A DNA stretch of 64,000 bases from JBBRHQ01 sp963720735 (GTDB lineage: Bacteria; Actinomycetota; Thermoleophilia; Solirubrobacterales; 70-9). Made by a program: the position numbers and the translations under genes. The notes below the pieces were generated by a model that worked only from the letters and a program-made list of their open reading frames with translations, searched no databases and was not told where the DNA came from. Where the stretch lies: the NCBI GenBank assembly GCA_963720735.1, contig CAVRGL010000001.1, positions 372,001 through 436,000 of the forward strand, given 5' to 3'. Of the stretch, positions 1 to 7,848 are shown piece after piece (position 1 is the first letter of the stretch; every line of letters starts with the position of its first letter).

Positions 1-2
1 CT

Positions 3-719
3 TCACCGAGCGGCCTCGCCGACCCTGATCCGCCGGACAAGCTCGGCGCCGAGCGCGTGCTCGACCCCGCCGACCTCGACCAGCAGCGGCCCGTCGAAGG
101 GCTGGCGGCCGGTGACGACGATCTCGACCCCCGGGGTGATACCCCGCTCGGAGAGGTAGCGGAGCATCGCCGGATCGGTGTCGGAGACGCGAGCGAAGGT
201 CGCCCTGCTGCCCGGCTCGAGGTCGCCCAGCGGCCTGCTGCCGGAGTCACCGAGCGGAGCCAGGTCGGGGCCGGGGATCGGATCGCCATGAGGATCGACG
301 CTGGGGTCGCCGAGCTTCTCGGCGATCAGAGCCTCCAGGTCCTCGGAGATGTAGTGCTCGAGGACCTCGGCCTCCTCGTGGACCCGGTCCCAGGGCATCC
401 CCAGCGCTTCGGCCAGGTATGACTCGAGCAGCCGGTGGTGGCGGATCACCTCGAGCGCCACGCGCTCCCCCGCCGCGGTCAGCGCGGCCCCGCGGTAGGG
501 CTGGTATCGGACCAGGCCGCGGGCGTCCAGTCGCTTCAACATCGCGGTCGCGGTCGCCGGGGTGACCCCGAGCCGCTCCGCAAGATCGGTCGTCCCGACC
601 GGCCCCTCGCCGCGGCGGCTGAGGCCGTAGATCGCCTTGGCGTAATCCTCGATCGCCTCAGAGCTGCCGGCCTCCCGGCCCGGGCGGGCGTGGCTGCTCC
701 GCTGCTTTTGCATAACCAC
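3..719 (-). CDS. DtxR/MntR-family metal-dependent transcriptional repressor
   Basis: About 238 residues in the order expected of the family. A winged-helix domain (roughly residues 20-85, with VTPATATAMLKRL as recognition region) is followed by a helical metal-binding and dimerisation domain containing HHRLLESYLAEAL and a downstream LEHYIS segment. A C-terminal FeoA/SH3-like domain (about 165-235) follows. Such proteins repress metal-uptake genes when Fe(II) or Mn(II) is bound. GTG at 719 and ATG at 713 are both possible starts and neither has a clear Shine-Dalgarno. It is divergent from the ygfZ-like gene. I found no convincing IdeR-type palindrome in the shared upstream region, so its own operator is not visible. 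Confidence 0.87.
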   Translation of the reverse strand: MVMQKQRSSHARPGREAGSSEAIEDYAKAIYGLSRRGEGPVGTTDLAERLGVTPATATAMLKRLDARGLVRYQPYRGAALTAAGERVALEVIRHHRLLESYLAEALGMPWDRVHEEAEVLEHYISEDLEALIAEKLGDPSVDPHGDPIPGPDLAPLGDSGSRPLGDLEPGSRATFARVSDTDPAMLRYLSERGITPGVEIVVTGRQPFDGPLLVEVGGVEHALGAELVRRIRVGEAAR

Positions 720-771
720 AAGAATAAGTTTTACACATCTAAATCACGAAATCGGCGCTGCCGGCCTCGCG

Positions 772-777
772 TAGAAT
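772..777 (+). promoter_or_regulatory. -10 box of a probable leaderless promoter
   Basis: TAGAAT ends 7 nt before the GTG at 785 and no Shine-Dalgarno is present, so transcription probably begins at or next to the start codon. The same arrangement recurs before several other genes in the window. Confidence 0.5.
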
Positions 778-784
778 CGGATCG

Positions 785-1744
785 GTGAGCGCACCCGCCG
801 CGATCGAGCTCGATGCCCAGTACCGCCAGCTGCGCGAGGAATGCGGTCTGCTCGACCGCTCGAGGCGCGGCAGGCTCGCCGTTCGCGGCTCTGAGGCCGC
901 CGAGTACCTGCAGGGGCAGCTGACGAACGAGGTGGAGGAGCTGGAGCCCGGCCAGGGTTGCTACGCGGCGCTGCTCGACCGCAAGGGCCGTATCCAGGCC
1001 GATCTGAGGGTCCTGCGTACTGCCGATGACGAGCTCCTCCTCGACACCGAGGAGGTCGGCCTCGACCCCGCCCGCCGCCACCTTCAGACCTACAACATCG
1101 GCCGCGACGCCGAGGTCGTCGACGAGACCGCCGAGCGGGCGCTGCTGTCGCTGATCGGGCCGCGCTCCGAGGAGATCGCCGGGGTGAGGCGCGGGGGGCA
1201 GCACGATTCGGTGACGGCCGAGATCGCCGGGGTCGGGTGTCTCGCGATCACCACCCGCGACGGGATCGACCTGGCCTGCGCCGCCGCCGACAGGGACGCC
1301 TTGGTCGGCGCCCTGCTCGAGCGCGGGGCGGGCGAGATCGGCGAGCAGGCGGCCGAGATCGCCCGGATCGAGTCCGGGGTGCCCCGCTTCGGCGCCGAGA
1401 TGACCACGGCGACGATGCCGGCGGAGGCGGGGATCGTCGCCGAGGCGGTCAGCTTCACCAAGGGTTGCTACATCGGCCAGGAGACCGTCGCCCGCCTCCA
1501 TTACAAGGGAAAGCCGAACCGGCACCTGCGCGGTCTGCGCTTCGACGCGCCGGCGGAGAGCGGCACGGCGCTGGGCCTGGGCGAGCGCGAGGTGGGCGAG
1601 GTGGGCAGCGCCTGCGTCTCCCCCGCCCTCGGCCCGATCGGGCTGGCGATCCTGCGCCGCGAGGCTGAGCCCGGGGCGGCCCTGGAGCTCGCCGGCGGGG
1701 GCAGTGCCGAGGTGGTCGAGCTGCCCTTCGCGGGAAGCGCGTGA
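785..1744 (+). CDS. ygfZ: YgfZ/GcvT-fold folate-binding protein
   Basis: This 319-residue protein has the aminomethyltransferase fold. The diagnostic signature KGCYIGQE lies near residue 225, followed by a C-terminal barrel segment (HLRGLRF onward). YgfZ proteins use tetrahydrofolate and assist repair or assembly of Fe-S enzymes; they are not glycine cleavage T proteins. The length fits YgfZ rather than GcvT. The GTG start is apparently leaderless. The stop overlaps the next gene start in a GTGA, so the two are translationally coupled. Confidence 0.88.
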   Translation: MSAPAAIELDAQYRQLREECGLLDRSRRGRLAVRGSEAAEYLQGQLTNEVEELEPGQGCYAALLDRKGRIQADLRVLRTADDELLLDTEEVGLDPARRHLQTYNIGRDAEVVDETAERALLSLIGPRSEEIAGVRRGGQHDSVTAEIAGVGCLAITTRDGIDLACAAADRDALVGALLERGAGEIGEQAAEIARIESGVPRFGAEMTTATMPAEAGIVAEAVSFTKGCYIGQETVARLHYKGKPNRHLRGLRFDAPAESGTALGLGEREVGEVGSACVSPALGPIGLAILRREAEPGAALELAGGGSAEVVELPFAGSA

Positions 1745-2781
1745 GCAACCGGGGACGCGGACTCGGCGGCAGGCCGCTGGACGCAGACAGCCCCCTGGTC
1801 GGGGGCCGGGTGCTCGAGGCCGAGGAGCCCGCCCCGGGGATGGGTGGCGGCCCCGAGGCCGGAGCCGGCGCCGAGGAGTCGAACGGATACCAGGAGCCCT
1901 ACGACCCCAACGCCGACGAGCTCTCGCCTCCGGAGGTCGTTCCGGATCGGGCGAACCTCCCCGATCTGCGGGCACTCCTGCCCGCCAGCGAGGAAGAGCG
2001 CTCGCTCGATGACTGGGGTCGCTCGGAGCGGGTCGTCTCGCTGCTCGAGCCTGCCCTCAACTTCTACTACCGCTACTGGTTCCGGGTGGAGAGCGAGGGG
2101 ATCGAGAACGTCCCCTCCGAGGGCGGCGCTCTGCTGGTCTCGAACCACTCCGGCGCGCTGCCGCCGGACGCGCCGATGGTGATGCAGGCGATCCGCAACG
2201 AGCATTCCCACCCGCGCCCCCTTTACATGCTCGGCGAGCACTGGTTCAAGGGCTATCCGGGGATCGGCATGCTGACCAACAAGATCGGGATGGTCGCCGC
2301 CCACCGAGACAACGCCCAGCGGCTTCTCTACGACGAGGGCCGCCTGGCGATCGTCTTCCCGGAGGGGCAGAAGGGGTCCCGCAAGGTCTTCTGGCAGCGC
2401 TACAGGCTGCGCCGGTTCGGCCGCGGAGGCTTCGTCCGCACGGCGATCAGGGCGCGCGTGCCGATCGTCCCGATCGCGCTGATCGGCGGCGAAGAGGCGA
2501 TGCCGATCTTCGCCCACATGCGGTTAATGCAGCGCCTCAGCGGCCTGATCTACTTTCCGTTCAACCACGCATTCCCCCACTTCGGCCTGGCCGCGGGGAT
2601 GATGTACATGCCGGCGAAGTTCAAGATCCGCTTTCTCGAGCCGATCGACATGTCCGAACACCCGCCGGAGACCGCCGAGGATCCGGCCGAGATCCAGGCG
2701 ATCGCCGAAGCGATCCGGACGAGGATCCAGCTCGAGGTCGATCAGATGCTGGGCGAGCGGCGCTCGGTCTGGTTCGGCTGA
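1741..2781 (+). CDS. PlsC-like lysophospholipid acyltransferase
   Basis: A 346-residue protein with a low-complexity Gly/Glu/Pro-rich head of about 90 residues and then a 1-acyl-glycerol-3-phosphate acyltransferase-type domain. The catalytic block NHSGALPPD (an NHX4D motif) is near residue 133, and FPEGQKGSR, the glycerol-phosphate contact block, is near residue 203. These are the two best conserved motifs of the PlsC superfamily. It would transfer an acyl chain to a lysophospholipid or related acceptor at the membrane; the acceptor cannot be told from sequence. The start overlaps the stop of the ygfZ-like gene by 4 nt. Confidence 0.86.
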   Translation: MSNRGRGLGGRPLDADSPLVGGRVLEAEEPAPGMGGGPEAGAGAEESNGYQEPYDPNADELSPPEVVPDRANLPDLRALLPASEEERSLDDWGRSERVVSLLEPALNFYYRYWFRVESEGIENVPSEGGALLVSNHSGALPPDAPMVMQAIRNEHSHPRPLYMLGEHWFKGYPGIGMLTNKIGMVAAHRDNAQRLLYDEGRLAIVFPEGQKGSRKVFWQRYRLRRFGRGGFVRTAIRARVPIVPIALIGGEEAMPIFAHMRLMQRLSGLIYFPFNHAFPHFGLAAGMMYMPAKFKIRFLEPIDMSEHPPETAEDPAEIQAIAEAIRTRIQLEVDQMLGERRSVWFG

Positions 2782-2805
2782 GGCCGCCGGGCTTCGGCAA
2801 TCACC

Positions 2806-2847
2806 TGCGGCCGCTTCGCGGCTTTACATGCCTCTGCCCGCGCTAAC
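2806..2847 (+). repeat. R1 two-hairpin repeat, copy 1, left part (interrupted by IS481)
   Basis: The first 42 nt of the 54-nt R1 repeat: hairpin 1 (GCCGC-TTC-GCGGC), the spacer TTACATGCC, and the left arm and part of the loop of hairpin 2. The remaining 12 nt resume at 3917-3928 after the IS481 element and one copy of its 6-bp target duplication. Hairpin 1 differs from the other copies at paired positions, so the stem is preserved. Confidence 0.8.
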
Positions 2848-3817
2848 TGTCCTGCCCACGGACGTTGTGAACACGGCTGATCGGGGCCAGGTCACCCAAA
2901 GAGCTGTGGGGCCGTCGCCGGTTGTAGTAGCGAAGGAAGGATCGCAGGGCCCGCAGGCGCTCGGCTGAGCTCGGCCAGGAGTGGGCGTAGGCCCACTCGC
3001 GCTTTAAGGTCTGGATGAAGCGCTCGACCTTGCCGTTCCAGCGCGGCGTGTAGGGCGGGGTGAGGATGTGGCGGGCGCCGGCGCGCTCGATCACCCCCCT
3101 AAAGGCCCGCGAGTTGGCGTAGGCGAGCGCGTTGTCGCTCATCACCGCCTCGGGAGCCCCGATGCCGAGCTCGGCGAAGTGGGCGATCGCCCGCTCGAGC
3201 ACTCTGGCCGCGGTCTCGCCGCGTTCGTCTGGGTGCTGCTCGACGTAGGCATAGCGACTGTGGTCGTCAACCACGCAGTGAAGGAAGGCATAGCCGGCCC
3301 GCGCGCGGCGCTGGTCTGAGCGCTGCTCCTTTGAGAGCGCCCGAACCCGGTGCCCCGGCGCCTTAAAGCGGGCCAGGCGGGCCATGTCGACGTGAAGCAG
3401 CGCCCCCGGGCGCGACCACTCATAGCGGCGATAGGCCCGGCGCCGGGCGCGGGGACGCCGCGAGAGCCCGTTGCGGTGGAGCACCTTCCAGACCGTCGAG
3501 CGGGCGCGGCGGCAGATCCCCGCCAGCCGCCCGGGGCCGAGGCCGGTCTCGCGGCGGGCTCTGAGGATCGGCTCCTCCTCTGCGGCTGAAAGGCGCTTCG
3601 GCTGGTGGCGCGGTCGCGAGGAGCGATCGCAAAGCCAGCGTCCCGAGTCGAGCTCCTCGGCGCTGGCCAGCTGGCGGCGGTGCCACCAGCGGTGCGCGGT
3701 TGCCGGCGCCACGTTGAGGGCGGCGGCTGCCGCCCTCAAAGTCATCCCCGACTCGATCGCGTCGCAGAGTGCCAAGCGCCCTGCCGGTCCGAGAGCAGCG
3801 TTAGCGTGAACCTTCAT
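2843..3817 (-). CDS. IS481-family DDE transposase
   Basis: This 324-residue protein has an N-terminal helix-turn-helix (about 1-60) followed by an rve-type integrase core. The likely catalytic triad is the Asp of LLHVDMAR (near 142), the Asp of MSDNALAY (near 226) and the Glu of NGKVERF (near 262). The ATG at 3817 has a strong AAGGAGGA upstream. The stop codon is unusual: TAG at 2845-2843 lies in the GCTAAC target duplication, outside the element. The last sense codon straddles the element end, so termination depends on the insertion site. All catalytic motifs look intact. Confidence 0.93.
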   Translation of the reverse strand: MKVHANAALGPAGRLALCDAIESGMTLRAAAAALNVAPATAHRWWHRRQLASAEELDSGRWLCDRSSRPRHQPKRLSAAEEEPILRARRETGLGPGRLAGICRRARSTVWKVLHRNGLSRRPRARRRAYRRYEWSRPGALLHVDMARLARFKAPGHRVRALSKEQRSDQRRARAGYAFLHCVVDDHSRYAYVEQHPDERGETAARVLERAIAHFAELGIGAPEAVMSDNALAYANSRAFRGVIERAGARHILTPPYTPRWNGKVERFIQTLKREWAYAHSWPSSAERLRALRSFLRYYNRRRPHSSLGDLAPISRVHNVRGQDS

Positions 3818-3910
3818 CCGGGTCCTCCTTGAGGTTGGGCTTCGACACCCACAGCCTCTGGAGGCGCCCGGATGGCTTCTCAGCTGTTCACAACGTGTGT
3901 GGGCGGCTCA
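2848..3910 (-). mobile_element. IS481-family insertion sequence, complete, with 6-bp target duplication
   Basis: A 1063-bp element bounded by imperfect inverted repeats that begin TG at both ends and share GCCCAC and ACGTTGTGAACA. The flanks carry the direct repeat GCTAAC at 2842-2847 and 3911-3916. It encodes one transposase. Removing the element and one GCTAAC restores an uninterrupted R1 repeat, which fixes both boundaries. IS481 family members are known to make duplications of about this size at CTAG-like targets; CTAA here is a near match. Confidence 0.92.
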
Positions 3911-3916
3911 GCTAAC

Positions 3917-3928
3917 ACCGCGCCGGCC
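3917..3928 (+). repeat. R1 repeat, copy 1, right part
   Basis: The right arm of hairpin 2 of the copy disrupted by the IS481 element; it continues the sequence that stops at 2847. Nothing else is seen before copy 2 begins at 3943. Confidence 0.75.
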
Positions 3929-3942
3929 CAATCAGAGTCACC

Positions 3943-3996
3943 TGCGGCGGCTTCGCCGCCTGACATGCCTCTGCCCGCGCTAACACCGCGCGGGCC
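3943..3996 (+). repeat. R1 two-hairpin repeat, copy 2
   Basis: 54 nt. Hairpin 1 is GGCGGC-TTC-GCCGCC, followed by TGACATGCCTC. Hairpin 2 is CCCGCGC-TAACACC-GCGCGGG. The hairpin 2 stem differs from copies 3 and 4 at one base pair and both partners have changed, which is compensatory. The repeat ends 50 nt before the lipoprotein gene at 4047. Confidence 0.8.
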
Positions 3997-4046
3997 CCAC
4001 AAACAGTGGCGCCGTATCCGTGCCGTTCGGTTAGATTCCCACCCGG

Positions 4047-4523
4047 ATGGCGCGCGGGAGAGGCAAATCGGCGATCGCCTGCCTTCTCGGGGCTACGGCG
4101 GTCGCGGTTTTGCTCGCCGGATGCGGGGCCAAGGAGCACGCCAACGACCCGCGCCCCCCCTTGGCGACCCAGATCACCGTGGGGATCAGCTCGAAGAAGG
4201 TCAGCCTCTCCCCCGTGAGTGTCGGGGTGCTGCCGCCGAGACGCCTCCACCAGGCGCTCCAGCAGGGGGTGAAGCAGGACACCCCGCTGCTCGTCTGGAT
4301 CACGATCGCCAACCTGACCAACTTCGACAGTCACATCGAGATCCAGGGCCCGAGGCGGGCGACCTCGCCGCTGGTCGTCGCCAACGGCACGGCCAGCTTC
4401 AAGGCCTACCTGCCGACCGGCGATTACCTGCTCAGCGCAGCCGACATCCCCGGGGCGGTCGCAGGCCGGCTCCACGTCGGACCGGACCGGACCTCCTCCG
4501 ACAACGTGCTGCAACTGCCCTAG
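4047..4523 (+). CDS. Predicted lipoprotein of unknown function
   Basis: This 158-residue protein begins with a basic n-region and a hydrophobic stretch ending in the lipobox LLAGC (Cys26), so it should be lipid-anchored outside the membrane. The mature part is mostly beta-type sequence, with ITIANLTNFDSHIEIQGPRR in the middle and no catalytic motif I recognise. A possible -10 (TAGATT, 4032-4037) lies 9 nt upstream of the ATG, and R1 copy 2 is just before it. It converges on the nuclease-like gene with a 4-nt gap. Confidence 0.72.
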   Translation: MARGRGKSAIACLLGATAVAVLLAGCGAKEHANDPRPPLATQITVGISSKKVSLSPVSVGVLPPRRLHQALQQGVKQDTPLLVWITIANLTNFDSHIEIQGPRRATSPLVVANGTASFKAYLPTGDYLLSAADIPGAVAGRLHVGPDRTSSDNVLQLP

Positions 4524-4527
4524 CCGG

Positions 4528-5796
4528 TCAGCCGTCGGCGTCGGCGGAGAGTGCCTCCTCGACCAGCGACTCAATCCGCTCCAGCTGTGATCTGACCGAC
4601 TCGACCAGATCGTTGAGGCCATCGCGGGCCTTGTCGGCGCTGGTCTTCACCGCGGTTAGGTTGGAGCGGATCTTCTGCGCCTGCTGCAGCGTCGCGATTG
4701 CCGACTCGGCGGCGTCGCGCACGGCGGGGGCGTCCACTTCGAGGTTGCCGTCGCGGGCCATCAGCACCCTTGCCGCTGCCAGGCGGTAGGCGACCTCGAG
4801 CGCCAGGCCGCCGGGCTCGTCACGGTCGACCGCGATGATCAGCTTGTTGCCGTGGTACTCGGTGAGCTGCTCGCACTTCGCCGGAACCCGGTCATCGCCA
4901 GCGACGACGAGGACCCCGAATGACGCGGCTCGCGCCGCCATCCCCTCGTCGAGCTCCCTCCAGGCGGCGCTGCGGGAGAGGGTCTTGTCCTTCGCCTCGA
5001 ACACGATCCGCCCGGACGGGGGGCCTTCGGCGGCGCCGAGCTCGACCACGGTGTCACCCTTCTTGCCGCCCCCGTCGGCGAGCTCGCCGCCGGTGTGGGA
5101 GGCCGCGTCCCCGCGCGCTGAAGCGATCCGGGTGATCGCCTCGTCGACGCGATCCTCGAAATCGAGCCCCTTGCGGGTTCCGGCCTCTTCCGCCTCGGCG
5201 ACCCGCCGGTCCGCCTGGTCGCGCTCCTTCAGTTCGACGACCTCCCTGGTCAGCTGCTCGACCTGCCTCCGAGCCTCGCCACTCTCCTTCTGCTGCCGCG
5301 CGTCTGACTCCTTCAGGGCTCGGACGACGCTCTCCTTGAAATCGAATAGCGGGTTCGAGCCGTCGCTGGCTGAAAACTGGCGCGCGAGCGACTCGCGCTG
5401 GGCTTCCGCGGTGCGGTCGAGCATCTCCTTGATCTGGTGCTGGACTGTCCCCTGTCGATCCGCCCCGAAGCTCTTGGCGATCTCCTCAGCGAGTAGCTCG
5501 TTGCCGGATTCGATCGACTTCACCAGCCGCTCCGCCAGCTCCCGGGAGTGTTTGCCGAACTCGGCCTTGACATAGTCGACCTCCGCCCCGACACCCTCAC
5601 GCTCGAGCACCCGGGCGCCGATCTCGATCGCGTCGCGGACCGTCTGCTCACCCGACTGGCCCGCCTCGATGCGCTCGCGCACGAGCTGGGCGGAGCGCTC
5701 GTCATCGACCTCGAGGCGCTCGATCACGAGGCGGTCGGCGAGGGCCCTCACCGTGGCGTTAGGGGGGTCGATATGCGGTGTCTTCGAGGCTTCCAT
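4528..5796 (-). CDS. Coiled-coil protein with a PD-(D/E)XK nuclease-like C-terminal domain (DUF2130-like)
   Basis: This 422-residue protein has a long, charged, probably coiled-coil region (about 60-205). A restriction-endonuclease-like module follows: GLDFEDRVDEAI (about 210-220) as the first helix, GDTVVEL with Asp248, and VFEAK with Glu267 and Lys269. D...ExK is the catalytic signature of the PD-(D/E)XK fold. The layout of coiled coil, FE..V helix and ExK resembles DUF2130 proteins. No methylase, helicase or other defence partner is adjacent, so restriction is unlikely. A structure-specific nuclease or a binding protein is possible. Confidence 0.68.
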   Translation of the reverse strand: MEASKTPHIDPPNATVRALADRLVIERLEVDDERSAQLVRERIEAGQSGEQTVRDAIEIGARVLEREGVGAEVDYVKAEFGKHSRELAERLVKSIESGNELLAEEIAKSFGADRQGTVQHQIKEMLDRTAEAQRESLARQFSASDGSNPLFDFKESVVRALKESDARQQKESGEARRQVEQLTREVVELKERDQADRRVAEAEEAGTRKGLDFEDRVDEAITRIASARGDAASHTGGELADGGGKKGDTVVELGAAEGPPSGRIVFEAKDKTLSRSAAWRELDEGMAARAASFGVLVVAGDDRVPAKCEQLTEYHGNKLIIAVDRDEPGGLALEVAYRLAAARVLMARDGNLEVDAPAVRDAAESAIATLQQAQKIRSNLTAVKTSADKARDGLNDLVESVRSQLERIESLVEEALSADADG

Positions 5797-5839
5797 GCGG
5801 ACTCACGAAGGTAGTCGCGTCCCCGGACGAGAATCTGAC

Positions 5840-5893
5840 TGCGGCGGCTTCGCCGCCTGGCCTGCCTCTGCCGGCGCTAACACCGCGCCGGCA
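5840..5893 (+). repeat. R1 two-hairpin repeat, copy 3, upstream of ccr
   Basis: 54 nt with GGCGGC-TTC-GCCGCC and CCGGCGC-TAACACC-GCGCCGG hairpins separated by TGGCCTGCCTC. It ends 50 nt before the preferred ccr start at 5944, nearly the same spacing as copy 2 to the lipoprotein gene. Confidence 0.85.
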
Positions 5894-5943
5894 GACAAGC
5901 TTTAGCATTGCCCCGCTCGAACCCGAACACCGCGGAGGAACCC

Positions 5944-7200
5944 TTGGCAATAGACATCAGCGAAGTCCCGGAGCTCGACGTCGAGCCGGGAACCCTGCCG
6001 GAGACGATGGCGGCCTGGGTGATCAGGCCCGAGACCGAGGGGGAGCCGAAGGACGCCTTCAAGCTGGAGCAGATCGAGGTCCCGGAGCCCGGTGCCTTCG
6101 AGGTGATCGTCCGGGTGATGGCGGCCGGGGTCAACTTCAACAACGTCTGGGCCGCGCTCGGCAAGCCGGTGTCGGTCTTCAACTACGGCGATCACCCCGA
6201 GTGGGGCCACCACATCGGCGGCTCCGACGCCTCGGGGATCGTCTGGAAGGTCGGCGAGGGGGTGACCAAGTGGAAGCCCGGCGACGAGGTCGTCATCCAC
6301 TGCAACCAGGCCTCCTACGAGGATGTCGAGGTCCACGGCCTCGATCCGCTTGCCGCACCCAGCCAGCAGATCTGGGGCTATGAGACGACCTGGGGATCGT
6401 TTGCCCAGTTCACCAAGGTCCAGGCCCAGCAGCTTCTGCCGCGCCCGCAGAACCTCTCCTGGGCCGACTCCTCGGCCTACGGGCTCACCTACTTCACGGC
6501 CTACCGGATGCTGATCGACCAGTGCAAGCTCCAGCCGGGGCACAACGTCCTGATCTGGGGCGCCGCCGGAGGGCTCGGGGTGTTCGCGACCCAGCTCTGC
6601 AAGGCCGCCGGCGCGAACGCGGTCGGCGTCGTCTCCTCGGACCAGAAGGGCGAGCTGGTGAAGCAGCTGGGAGCGGTCGGCTACATCAACCGCTCCGAGT
6701 TCGCGGGGATGATGCGGCGCGGCGACGAGTCGCCGGAGGAGGAGAAGGAGCGCTTCAAGGCCTCCCGCGGCTTCGCCAAGCGGGTCAAGGAGATCCTCGG
6801 CGACGCTCCCGACATCGTCTTCGAGCACGTCGGCAAGGCGACCTTCCCGACCTCGGTGTTCGTCGTCAAGCCCTTCGGCAAGGTGGTGATCTGCGGCGCC
6901 ACCTCCGGCTACGAGCTCGATTTCGACGTCCGCTACCTGTGGATGCGGCAGAAGCAGATCATCGGCTCGCACTTCGCCAACGCCTATGAGTGCATGCGCG
7001 CCAACCAGCTGATGGCCGAGGGCAAGGTGCGGCCGGTGCTGTGGCAGACGATGGAGTTCGACGGCGTCCCGAGAGCCCACCAGCTGCTGCACGAGAACAA
7101 GCACCTGGGCAAGATCTCGATCCTGGTCGGCGCCAACGACCCCGACGAGGGCCAGAACGAGGAGGGGCCCGGAGCGATCCGGGCCGAGGTGGGGGCCTAG
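5944..7200 (+). CDS. ccr: Crotonyl-CoA carboxylase/reductase
   Basis: About 418 residues of a medium-chain dehydrogenase/reductase with crotonyl-CoA carboxylase/reductase signatures. FNYGDHPEWGHHIGGSDASG lies near the N-terminus, IWGYETTWGSFAQF in the active-site region, and WGAAGGLGVFATQL in the NADPH Rossmann site. QIIGSHFAN follows; its His is the likely CO2-pocket His. The enzyme makes ethylmalonyl-CoA from crotonyl-CoA, CO2 and NADPH. I chose TTG at 5944 because GGAGGAA sits 4 nt upstream. A further TTG at 5908 is in frame but lacks such a site. The mutase that uses its product is 1.5 kb downstream. Confidence 0.93.
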   Translation: MAIDISEVPELDVEPGTLPETMAAWVIRPETEGEPKDAFKLEQIEVPEPGAFEVIVRVMAAGVNFNNVWAALGKPVSVFNYGDHPEWGHHIGGSDASGIVWKVGEGVTKWKPGDEVVIHCNQASYEDVEVHGLDPLAAPSQQIWGYETTWGSFAQFTKVQAQQLLPRPQNLSWADSSAYGLTYFTAYRMLIDQCKLQPGHNVLIWGAAGGLGVFATQLCKAAGANAVGVVSSDQKGELVKQLGAVGYINRSEFAGMMRRGDESPEEEKERFKASRGFAKRVKEILGDAPDIVFEHVGKATFPTSVFVVKPFGKVVICGATSGYELDFDVRYLWMRQKQIIGSHFANAYECMRANQLMAEGKVRPVLWQTMEFDGVPRAHQLLHENKHLGKISILVGANDPDEGQNEEGPGAIRAEVGA

Positions 7201-7202
7201 CC

Positions 7203-7502
7203 GTGGCCGGCGTCGAGCTATGCGAGATCGACTGGCATGTCGTTCCCTGGCGTGCCGAGCGCTGGTACGAGCTCTGGCACCCGGCGGCGGCCCGCATGCC
7301 CGCCTTCGGGGCTTCGAGCTGGTCGCTGACCCGCTCGATCGACGACCCGCTCCTCTTCCGCCAGTCGGGGATCTGGGAGCGCCGCGAGGATTTCGAGCGC
7401 TACTGGTACTCGGACGAGATCGAGGCTGCGCGCAACTCGATCATCGACCTCTACGACAAGCCGCTGCTGCCCTCCTGGCACACCCTGCTGGTCGCCGAGT
7501 AG
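7203..7502 (+). CDS. Small protein, possible dimeric alpha/beta-barrel domain
   Basis: A 99-residue protein beginning with GTG 2 nt after the ccr stop, so probably co-transcribed with it. It is rich in Trp and Arg (WHVVPWRAERWYELWH, WERREDFERYWYS), with an even pattern of short strands and amphipathic helices. This recalls the ABM/NIPSNAP-type ferredoxin-like barrel, but I cannot name the family. No catalytic motif is evident. Confidence 0.55.
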   Translation: MAGVELCEIDWHVVPWRAERWYELWHPAAARMPAFGASSWSLTRSIDDPLLFRQSGIWERREDFERYWYSDEIEAARNSIIDLYDKPLLPSWHTLLVAE

Positions 7503-7518
7503 GGGGCGACGCGGGCGG

Positions 7519-7809
7519 CTAGTGCCGCTCGAGGGGGGCCATGGTCAGCCCCGCGGCCTTCAACTGCTCCCAGTAATGCTCGGCCGGCTCGCGCGGGCCC
7601 GACCAGACCATCGCCTGACCGCTGTTGTGGATCTGGTCAGCGAGAGCGTGGCCCTGGGAGAGGGAGATTCCCGGGACGACCGCCGCCAGGGTGCGGGCGA
7701 CGTGATCGAAGGTGTTGTGGTCATCGTTGCGCACGATCACCAGCCAGTTGCCGCCCAGGCCGGAGCCGGGGCCGGCGACCTGAGGGCGATCGACCGTCGT
7801 CGTCGACAT
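7519..7809 (-). CDS. clpS: ATP-dependent Clp protease adaptor ClpS
   Basis: A 96-residue protein with the ClpS core. VIVRNDDHNTFDHV near residue 25 contains the conserved Asn-Asp-Asp-x-His-Thr face that binds N-degrons. It is followed by GHALADQIHNSGQAMVWSGP and the C-terminal helix ending in LTMAPLERH. ClpS delivers N-end-rule substrates to ClpA or ClpC. The short variable N-terminal tail is normal. No clp subunit is adjacent, and the gene converges on the small gene at 7203-7502. Confidence 0.92.
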   Translation of the reverse strand: MSTTTVDRPQVAGPGSGLGGNWLVIVRNDDHNTFDHVARTLAAVVPGISLSQGHALADQIHNSGQAMVWSGPREPAEHYWEQLKAAGLTMAPLERH

Positions 7810-7848
7810 GATCCGGATTATCCGACTTCCCGGCGAGCGGCGCCGGGT

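Noticed and set aside
720..784. DtxR/IdeR operator in the divergent promoter region
   Set aside because: The AT-rich sequence has no convincing palindrome of the IdeR or MntR type.
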